Source: DATHVI01 sp035461385 (lineage in GTDB: Bacteria; Actinomycetota; Thermoleophilia; Solirubrobacterales; 70-9). From it: 10,397 nt of DNA. Below the pieces are notes generated by a model that was not told the DNA's origin, searched no databases, and saw nothing but the letters and a program-made list of their open reading frames with translations. Positions 4,924 to 10,397 of the stretch are shown in pieces (position 1 is the first letter of the stretch; the number at the start of each line of letters is the position of its first letter). The position numbers and the translations under genes were made by a program. Location: assembly GCA_035461385.1 (NCBI GenBank), contig DATHVI010000184.1, positions 1 through 10,397 on the forward strand. The letters run 5' to 3'.

Positions 4924-7408
4924 CGCGACCCGCGCCGAGACCGTCACCGCTCCGTCCGAGACGACCGAGGAGCTCGGCCGCTGGTCGGGCAAGAGCGTCC
5001 GCCGGACCGAGGACGGCCGCCTGCTCAAGGGTCAGGGCAAGTTCGCGGACGACCACTGGGTCCACCGCCAGGGCTTCGCCCAGTTCGTCCGTTCGCCGCA
5101 TGCGCACGCGAAGATCGTCTCGATCGACACCTCGAAGGCGATGTCGCTCGACGGCGTCTTCACGGTGCTGACCGGAGAAGAGGCGAAGGAGATGTGCGAG
5201 GTCCCGTTCTTCCAGATCGCGCCCGAGCCCGGCGGAAAGCTCCAGGAGTGGCCGCTCGCCGTCGACAAGGTCCGCTACCACGGCGACGCGGTCGCGGTGG
5301 TGCTCGCCGAAACCCGTGAGCTCGCCCGCGACGCCGCCGAGCTGGTCGAGGTCGAGTACGAGCCGCTCGAGGCGATCGTCGACGGCGTCGCCGCCGCCGA
5401 GTCGGGCGCCCCTGTGCTCCACGAGGAGATCGGCTCGAACGTCGCCTGGCAGGGGACCTACGACTACGGCGACATCGACTGGGCGCTCGAGAACGCCGAC
5501 CATGTGGTCAAGATCGACCGCCTCCACTTCCACCGCTTCTCCTCGACCCCGCTCGAGTGCAACGCGGCGGTGGTCGACTGGGACCCGGGCACCGGCGTCG
5601 TCGAGGTGTTCTCGAACAACCAGATGCCGATGTTCGGCTCGATGGTGATCGGCCCGACGCTCGGGGTGCCGTCGAACAAGCTGATCTTCTCCTCGCAGGA
5701 CATCGGCGGCGCGTTCGGGATCAAGATCGGCAGCTACCCGCAGCTCGCGGCGCTGGCACTGCTGTCGAAGAAGGCCGGGCGGCCGGCGAAGTGGGCCGAG
5801 AGCCGCTCCGAGCACATGCTCTCGGCGGGCCACGGGAACGAACGGAGCTTCGTCGACATCGAGGTCCCGGTGCAGAGCGACGGCACGATCCTCGGCTTCA
5901 AGGTGAAGGCGTTCGACAACGCCGGCGCCTACCTCCACTACGAGCCGCTCGGGGCGGTGATCTGGTCGCAGGTGACGCCCGGCTGCTACCGGATGAAGCA
6001 CATCCGCGTCGACTTCACCCAGACGCTGACAAACAAGTGCCCGACGATCCCGAACCGCGGCTACTCGCGGCTCCAGCACCTGTGGATGATCGAGCGGATC
6101 GTCGACATCGTCGCCCAGGAGCTTGACTTCGACCCGGTCGAGCTGCGGCGGCGCAACTACGTCCAGCCCGAGGACTATCCCTACGAGACGCCGAACCGCT
6201 GCGTGTACGACTCCGGCGACCTGCCGCGCTCGCTCGAACTCGCGCTCGAGGCGATCGACGCACCAAAGTGGCTCGAGCGCCAGCGCGAGCTCGGCACCGG
6301 AAGCGGCAAGCGGATCGGGATCGGAATCGGCTCGACGCTGGACTCGGGGACGAACAACTTCGGCCAGGCGCGGATCGTCAACCCCGAGCTGCCGTTCTCG
6401 GGCAATGGCGAAGCGGCCTACGTGAAGCTCGACCTCTACGGCGAGGTGAACGTCAACATCGGCACGACGCCGCAGGGCCAGAGCCACGAGACGACCGCCG
6501 CCCAGGTTGTCGCCGACATCCTCAACATGGACCACGGCGACGTCAACGTCACCGCCGGCTTCGACCAGCGCCACAACACCTACGTCGCGTTCTCGGGCAC
6601 CTACGCGAGCCAGTTCGCCGTCACCGGGCTCGGCGCGGTGATGGGGGCGGCGCGGAAGCTCCGGGACGAGATCATCACCCTCGCCGCCTACGCGCTCGAG
6701 GCCGACGAGGACGAGATCGTGCTCGAGAACGGCGCCTGTCACGTCCGCGACGACCCCGAACGGGCGATCCCGTTCATCGGCCTCGCGAACATGGCGCTGT
6801 CGAACAACGCGGTGCTGACGCCGGAGCTGCGCGAGCGGATCTCGCTCAACTGCCGCTACGTCTACACGCCGCCGTTCGACGTTCCCGACGCGGAGACGAA
6901 GACCGGCAACATCACCCTCACCTACGCGAGTCAGATCCACGCCGCGGTGGTCGAGATCGACGAGGAGACCGGCAAGCTCGAGATCCTCGACTACGTCGCC
7001 GTCGACGACTGCGGCCGGGTGATCAATCCGCAGATCGTCGAGGGCCAGGTCCACGGCGCGACCGCGCTCGGGATCGGGGCGGCGCTCTACGAGGCGTTCG
7101 ACTACGACCCGAGCGGCCAGCTCCAGCAGTCGTCGTTCTACGAGTACCACGCGCTGACGGCGCCCGACATGCCGATGATCAAGTACGCCGACATCGAGTC
7201 GCCGAGCCCGTTCACCCCGAACGGCGCGAAGGGGATGGGCGAGGGCGGGGGCGCGCCGCTGTCGACGATCTGCTCGGCGATCCAGGACGCGCTCGGCGAT
7301 CGCGACGCGGTCGTCTCCGACTCGCACAACCCCTGGTGGCGGATTCACGAGCTGCTGCGCAGCGGCGAGAACGGCGGGCCGCGGGGCGTCGAGGTCTCCT
7401 CGCGTTGA
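4856..7408 (+). CDS. molybdenum hydroxylase Mo-cofactor subunit (CoxL/XdhA family), atypical active-site loop
   Basis: Large catalytic subunit binding the molybdopterin cofactor, 850 residues from ATG 4856 (830 from ATG 4916). The alpha/beta hammerhead domain begins near GKSVRRTEDGRLLKGQGKF, with FVRSPHAHAKI after it. Cofactor-binding blocks are GGAFGIK (284-290), PNRGYSR (399-405) and PQGQSHET (539-546). The catalytic Glu of GMGEGG is residue 796. The loop PNRGYSR replaces AYxCSFR of form I CO dehydrogenase and AYRGAGR of form II, so the Cys that binds Cu in CO dehydrogenase is absent. A hydroxylase of an aromatic, N-heterocyclic or aldehyde substrate is more likely. The first 20 residues come from the repeat insert and look unlike the family. 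The last codons overlap the next gene (TTGA). Confidence 0.92.
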   Translation: MSAEAVRRRAGSRPERDPEAMSAATRAETVTAPSETTEELGRWSGKSVRRTEDGRLLKGQGKFADDHWVHRQGFAQFVRSPHAHAKIVSIDTSKAMSLDGVFTVLTGEEAKEMCEVPFFQIAPEPGGKLQEWPLAVDKVRYHGDAVAVVLAETRELARDAAELVEVEYEPLEAIVDGVAAAESGAPVLHEEIGSNVAWQGTYDYGDIDWALENADHVVKIDRLHFHRFSSTPLECNAAVVDWDPGTGVVEVFSNNQMPMFGSMVIGPTLGVPSNKLIFSSQDIGGAFGIKIGSYPQLAALALLSKKAGRPAKWAESRSEHMLSAGHGNERSFVDIEVPVQSDGTILGFKVKAFDNAGAYLHYEPLGAVIWSQVTPGCYRMKHIRVDFTQTLTNKCPTIPNRGYSRLQHLWMIERIVDIVAQELDFDPVELRRRNYVQPEDYPYETPNRCVYDSGDLPRSLELALEAIDAPKWLERQRELGTGSGKRIGIGIGSTLDSGTNNFGQARIVNPELPFSGNGEAAYVKLDLYGEVNVNIGTTPQGQSHETTAAQVVADILNMDHGDVNVTAGFDQRHNTYVAFSGTYASQFAVTGLGAVMGAARKLRDEIITLAAYALEADEDEIVLENGACHVRDDPERAIPFIGLANMALSNNAVLTPELRERISLNCRYVYTPPFDVPDAETKTGNITLTYASQIHAAVVEIDEETGKLEILDYVAVDDCGRVINPQIVEGQVHGATALGIGAALYEAFDYDPSGQLQQSSFYEYHALTAPDMPMIKYADIESPSPFTPNGAKGMGEGGGAPLSTICSAIQDALGDRDAVVSDSHNPWWRIHELLRSGENGGPRGVEVSSR

Positions 7409-8067
7409 TCCTCACCAACGAGTTCACGGTCGGCGCCGACGCCGACACCGTCTGGCGTCACCTGCTCGACATGGAGGGCGTCGCGAGCTGCCTCCCGGGG
7501 GCGACGATCGAGGCCGCCGACGAGGAGGGCACCTACAACGGCTCGATGAAGGTGAGGATCGGCCCGATGACGGTCGACTACCGCGGCAGCGCGACCTTCG
7601 CCGAGGTCGACGAGGAGGGGCGCACGGCGACGATCTCGCTTCGCGCGCGGGAGGCGCGGGGACAGGGCACGGCGATGGCGACGATCCGCAACCGGCTCGA
7701 GGAGGCGGACGGCGGCACCCGGGTCGTCGCCGAGACCGATCTCCACGTCACCGGCCCGCAGGCGCAGTTCGGCCGCGGGGTGATGGAGGACGTCGGCGGC
7801 CGGGTGCTGGCCGAGTTCGCCGACCGCCTCGAGCGCAAGATCTCAGGAGAAGGCGATCAAGGGGGTCCGGGGGGCGCAGCAGCGCCAACCGAGGGCGCCG
7901 CGGCCGAGCGCGGGGCGGACCGGCCGGCGAGCGACTCCGCCGCCCCGGAGGCTCTCGACCTCGGCGCCCTCGTCTCCGACACCTTCCGCGAGCGCTACGC
8001 CCGACCGGCGCTGATCGCCGCCGGCGTCCTGCTCGCGCTTGCGCTCCTGCGGCGGGCACTGCGATAG
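7405..8067 (+). CDS. coxG: CoxG-like SRPBCC protein with C-terminal membrane anchor
   Basis: 220 residues. Residues 1-146 match the CoxG/SRPBCC fold: LTNEFTVGADADTVWRHLLD, then CLPGA, YNGSMKVRIGPMTVDYRGSA and LHVTGPQAQFGRGV. A low-complexity linker rich in G, A, P and E follows. A short hydrophobic segment at about 202-215, bracketed by Arg, ends the protein. In the CO dehydrogenase system CoxG links the hydroxylase to the membrane and its quinone pool; the same role is inferred here. The start is taken as TTG 7405, which overlaps the Mo-subunit stop (TTGA). GAGGT at 7391-7395 lies nine bases before it, and no ATG or GTG in the frame would keep the conserved N-terminus. Context supports a partner role to the preceding hydroxylase and not general lipid transport. 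Confidence 0.85.
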   Translation: MILTNEFTVGADADTVWRHLLDMEGVASCLPGATIEAADEEGTYNGSMKVRIGPMTVDYRGSATFAEVDEEGRTATISLRAREARGQGTAMATIRNRLEEADGGTRVVAETDLHVTGPQAQFGRGVMEDVGGRVLAEFADRLERKISGEGDQGGPGGAAAPTEGAAAERGADRPASDSAAPEALDLGALVSDTFRERYARPALIAAGVLLALALLRRALR

Positions 8068-8074
8068 TCACCGC

Positions 8075-9247
8075 GTGACTCCGGAGTTCAGCCCCACCGA
8101 CCCGCTGGCGCTCGACGCCCAGCTCTCCGACACCGACCGGTTGATCCGCGACACCGTGCGCCGCTACGTCCGCGAGCGCTTCCTGCCCCGGATCGCCGAG
8201 CACTACGAGGCGGGCACGTTCCCCGACGGGATCCCGGCCGAGCTCGGCGAGCTCGGCCTGCTCGGCATGCACCTGACGGGGTACGGCTGCGCCGGCGCCT
8301 CGGCGACCGCCTACGGCCTCACCTGCATGGAGCTCGAGGCCGGCGACAGCGGCCTGCGCTCGTTCTGTTCCGTGCAGGGCTCGCTGGCGATGTACGCGAT
8401 CCACCGCTTCGGCTCGGAGGAGCAGAAGCAGCGCTGGCTTCCACCGATGGCGAGGGGGGAGCAGATCGGCTGCTTCGGCCTCACCGAGCCCGACGCCGGC
8501 TCGAACCCGGCGGCGATGCGGACCCGGGCCCGCCGCGACGGCTCGGGCTGGGTGCTCTCGGGGCAGAAGATGTGGATCACGAGCGGCTCGATCGCCGACG
8601 TCGCCGTCGTCTGGGCGCGGATCGAAGACGACGGGATCGGCGGCTTCCTGGTCGAGCGCGGCGCCGACGGCTTCACCGCCCCCGAGATGCACGGCAAGCT
8701 CTCGCTGCGCGCGAGCGTCACCAGCGAGCTGATCCTCGACTCGGTGCGGGTGCCCGCCGAGGCGCGACTGCCGGGGGCGAACAGCCTCCGTGGCCCGCTC
8801 TCGTGCCTCAACGAGGCCCGCTTCGGGATCGTCTGGGGCGCCGCCGGCGCCGCGCGAGCCTGCTACGAGGCGGCGCTCGAGTACGCGACGACGCGCGAGC
8901 AGTTCGGCCGCAAGATCGCCGGCTTCCAGCTCACCCAGGCGAAGCTCGCCGAGATGGCGGTGCAGGTCGGCCAGTCGACCCTGCTCGCGATGCACGTCGG
9001 CAGGCTCAAGGACGCCGGCGAGCTGCGCCCCGAGCAGGTCTCGTTCGGCAAGTACCACAACGTCCGCGCCGCGCTCGAAGTCGCCCGCACCGCACGCACG
9101 GTGCTCGGCGCGAACGGGATCACGCTCGAGTATCCGGTCCTCCGCCACGCCAACAACCTCGAGTCGGTGCTCACCTACGAGGGCACCCACGAGATCCACT
9201 CGCTGGTCCTCGGCCAGGCGCTGACGGGCGAGAGCGCGTTCAGCTGA
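8075..9247 (+). CDS. gcdH: acyl-CoA dehydrogenase, glutaryl-CoA dehydrogenase type
   Basis: 390-residue FAD-dependent acyl-CoA dehydrogenase. Glutaryl-CoA dehydrogenase converts glutaryl-CoA to crotonyl-CoA and CO2 in lysine, tryptophan and aromatic acid breakdown, giving electrons to ETF. Supporting motifs are DSGLRSFCSVQGSLAM, FGSEEQKQRWLP, CFGLTEPDAGSNP, KMWITSGSIAD and HGKLSLRASVTSELILD. Arg95 and Ser99 match the substrate-carboxylate residues Arg94 and Ser98 of human glutaryl-CoA dehydrogenase. Glu369 in TYEGTHEIH is the catalytic base. GTG 8075 fits the usual N-terminus; TTG 8039 would add 12 unlike residues and overlap coxG. The 7-base gap from coxG suggests the same operon. It could act on another dicarboxylic acyl-CoA. 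Confidence 0.88.
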   Translation: MTPEFSPTDPLALDAQLSDTDRLIRDTVRRYVRERFLPRIAEHYEAGTFPDGIPAELGELGLLGMHLTGYGCAGASATAYGLTCMELEAGDSGLRSFCSVQGSLAMYAIHRFGSEEQKQRWLPPMARGEQIGCFGLTEPDAGSNPAAMRTRARRDGSGWVLSGQKMWITSGSIADVAVVWARIEDDGIGGFLVERGADGFTAPEMHGKLSLRASVTSELILDSVRVPAEARLPGANSLRGPLSCLNEARFGIVWGAAGAARACYEAALEYATTREQFGRKIAGFQLTQAKLAEMAVQVGQSTLLAMHVGRLKDAGELRPEQVSFGKYHNVRAALEVARTARTVLGANGITLEYPVLRHANNLESVLTYEGTHEIHSLVLGQALTGESAFS

Positions 9248-9327
9248 GCCGTGACAGCACCTGTCCGCTGACGACGTAGCGGCCACCGCCGCCCCACCCA
9301 GCCGCTCCGGGATGCGAGACTGACCGG
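9248..9327 (+). terminator. short intergenic gap with two small hairpins, weak terminator candidate
   Basis: GACAG-CAC-CTGTC (9253-9265) is followed by CCGCT (9265-9269) pairing with AGCGG (9278-9282). The stems are only five pairs and no T-run follows, so an intrinsic terminator is not well supported. The gap is nonetheless the first non-trivial one after the oxidoreductase genes and may mark the end of that operon. Confidence 0.2.
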
Positions 9328-9762
9328 ATGACCGACGAGTTCACCCCGCTCACCGGACGGTGTATGTGCGGCGCCGTCGAGGTCTCCACCGGCGCGCCCT
9401 TCCTCGGCGCCCTCTATTGCCACTGCAAGCGCTGCCAGCGCCGGTCCGGCACGACCCGCTCGATCACGGCCCTCTGCCCCGTTGGCGCGTTCAGCGTCAC
9501 CGCCGGCGAGGACAGGGTTCGCGTTTGGGACCCGGGCGACGGCTGGATCAAGGCATTCTGCGTCGACTGCGGAAGCCACACCCACACGATCAGCCCCGAC
9601 GACCCCTCGCTGGTGGCGATCCGCTTGGGGTGCCTCGACCGAGACCCGGGCATCCGCCCCCAGGCCCACCAGTTCGTCGCCTACGCCTCCCCGCTCGAGC
9701 CGTTGCCCGACGACGGCCTCCCCCGCTTCCCCGAGCGACTGGGAACCACCGACCCGCTCTGA
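9328..9762 (+). CDS. GFA/CENP-V family zinc-binding protein
   Basis: 144 residues, typical length for the glutathione-dependent formaldehyde-activating (GFA)/CENP-V fold. Zinc ligand pairs are visible: Cys12 and Cys14 in GRCMCGAVEV; Cys31, Cys33 and Cys36 in YCHCKRCQRRSGT; Cys78 and Cys81 in FCVDCGSH. The family includes Gfa, which speeds the addition of glutathione to formaldehyde, but most members have no proven role. Actinobacteria generally use mycothiol, so a glutathione function should not be assumed. ATG 9328 has no clear Shine-Dalgarno. It lies 80 bases after the acyl-CoA dehydrogenase on the same strand; a functional link to it is not evident. Confidence 0.85.
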   Translation: MTDEFTPLTGRCMCGAVEVSTGAPFLGALYCHCKRCQRRSGTTRSITALCPVGAFSVTAGEDRVRVWDPGDGWIKAFCVDCGSHTHTISPDDPSLVAIRLGCLDRDPGIRPQAHQFVAYASPLEPLPDDGLPRFPERLGTTDPL

Positions 9763-10217
9763 CCACGTATCCGGCTCGACGCGCCCCCGCGTCCCGGCCC
9801 GGGTTCGGGCGCCGAGCCGCGACTGCCCGGAGCCGGGTCGGTGCCCAGCCGGGCCGAACAGCGGGCTCGGCCGATCCCGCGACGGCGTCAGCACTCTGGG
9901 CGGGAAGCCACCGGGCTTCCGGTTCACGCGAAGGGAGGCGCGCGGCGTCCGTGTCGAGTTACGCACGCTCAGCGCAACAAACTCGACTCGATCGGCGGTG
10001 GCGTCGCGAGCTCGCACTTGGGGCGCGCCTGCAACGCGCGACGGAGCAGGCGGAGTCACGCGATCGCGAAAGCGAGCCGGAGGGGGACGCGTGCCTCGTT
10101 GGGGGTTCCGCTTCCGGGATTTCGGTGCGGCGCCGGCAATGGCCGTACGATCGCTGAAACCGCCCACGACGATGAGTCCTCGCCTCGCTATCGGTCACTA
10201 ATGGCAGAGTTGAAGCC
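9763..10217. other. 455-base stretch without a convincing gene
   Basis: Open frames cross this stretch on both strands, but their translations are low-complexity Arg/Ser/Pro-rich sequences with no family resemblance. Base composition is less codon-like than in the neighbours. Visible structure: a hairpin GGAAGCC-ACCG-GGCTTCC (9903-9920); a wider inverted repeat GTCGAGTT (9953-9960) / AACTCGAC (9980-9987); and the palindrome CGCGATCGCG (10059-10068). TACGAT at 10146-10151 resembles an actinobacterial -10 for the following gene, without a good -35. No tRNA or known RNA gene was recognised. Confidence 0.5.
9903..9920 (+). terminator. 7-bp hairpin downstream of the GFA gene
   Basis: GGAAGCC and GGCTTCC pair perfectly around the loop ACCG, about 140 bases after the GFA stop. 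No T-tract follows, so a role as terminator is only a possibility; it may also be part of a structured transcript or a repeat. Confidence 0.25.
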
Positions 10218-10397
10218 ATGCTGATCTACTCGATGAGCGTCTCGGTGGACGGCTTCATCGCCGACCGCGAGGGCGGGTTCGAGTGGACCGCCCCTAGCGA
10301 GGAGCTGTTTGGTTTCCACCTCGCGGAGACCCGCGAGCTCGGCGGCTTTCTGTGCGGCCGCGGGCTTTACGAGACGATGCTGGTGTGGGAGACGGAT
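10218..10397 (+). CDS. dihydrofolate reductase-like (RibD C-terminal domain) protein, 3' partial
   Basis: Sixty codons are visible before the window ends. The N-terminus MLIYSMSVSVDGFIADREGG matches the RibD-C/YyaP-type reductase family: the S-x-DG-I/F-A signature of strand one. It is followed by FEWTAPSEELFGFH and then GFLCGRGLYETM, the usual nucleotide-side G-R-x-Y/T-Y-E block. Members are NADPH-dependent reductases, mostly of unknown substrate; a true folate role is not implied. ATG 10218 is chosen because the family sequence starts right there. Upstream bases 10201-10219 form a small inverted repeat (ATGGC/GCCAT) that would place the start in a weak stem. It is separated from the oxidoreductase genes by the GFA gene and the non-coding stretch, so is probably a separate unit. 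Confidence 0.85.
   Translation, partial: MLIYSMSVSVDGFIADREGGFEWTAPSEELFGFHLAETRELGGFLCGRGLYETMLVWETD

Noticed and set aside
4772..7348. 858-codon open frame on the minus strand
   Set aside because: It lies antisense to the well-supported Mo subunit. Its translation is Arg-, Val- and Asp-rich without any family motif, as expected of a shadow frame in GC-rich DNA with G/C-ending codons.
3425..8067. Reading the cluster as an aerobic CO dehydrogenase (coxMSL plus coxG)
   Set aside because: Gene order and CoxG fit, but the large subunit lacks the AYxCSFR loop with the Cu-ligating Cys, and no coxD/E/F accessory genes are seen. CO oxidation is not supported.
9482..10201. Long plus-strand frames running through the GFA gene and the following spacer
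   Set aside because: They are out of frame with the clear GFA protein, and their translations are Arg/Ser/Thr-rich without domains; no start with a ribosome site is evident.

Overview
The window is very GC-rich, and most codons end in G or C. Genes are tightly packed on the + strand, several with start and stop codons overlapping by four bases (ATGA, GTGA or TTGA). This style and the gene content suggest a high-GC actinobacterium, perhaps Thermoleophilia/Solirubrobacterales-like. That placement is inference; no rRNA or other marker gene is present.

Layout. (1) 1-3391: the back part of a branched-chain-amino-acid/HAAT-type ABC importer, in the order LivG (5' truncated), LivF, LivH, LivM. No substrate-binding protein lies in the window. 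(2) 3425-7408: the three subunits of a xanthine dehydrogenase/CO dehydrogenase-type molybdenum hydroxylase, in the order FAD subunit, [2Fe-2S] subunit, Mo subunit. (3) 7405-8067: a CoxG-like SRPBCC protein with a C-terminal membrane anchor. (4) 8075-9247: an acyl-CoA dehydrogenase of the glutaryl-CoA dehydrogenase type. (5) 9328-9762: a GFA/CENP-V zinc protein. (6) 9763-10217: about 455 bases with no convincing gene. (7) 10218 to the end: the N-terminus of a RibD-C/DHFR-like reductase, cut by the window edge.

Items 1 to 4 read as one co-directional operon: import of a small organic acid, amino acid or (hetero)aromatic compound, hydroxylation by a Mo enzyme docked at the membrane through CoxG, then acyl-CoA-level oxidation. 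The substrate is unknown. The Mo subunit has PNRGYSR where form I CO dehydrogenase has AYxCSFR and form II proteins have AYRGAGR, so CO is very unlikely to be the substrate.

The most unusual signal lies between the genes. At three junctions (livH/livM, FAD/FeS, FeS/Mo) a 53-67 base insert sits between two copies of a start/stop overlap sequence. Two of the junctions carry perfect 10-base direct repeats, and the well-placed Shine-Dalgarno sits before the first copy. Two of the inserts resemble each other (42 of 57 bases, gap-free), and the third carries a 16-base palindrome. Each insert is an open frame bridging the two genes. This looks like short repeat elements inserted into, or duplicated at, four-base start/stop overlaps, leaving tiny translationally coupled ORFs or an N-terminal extension.
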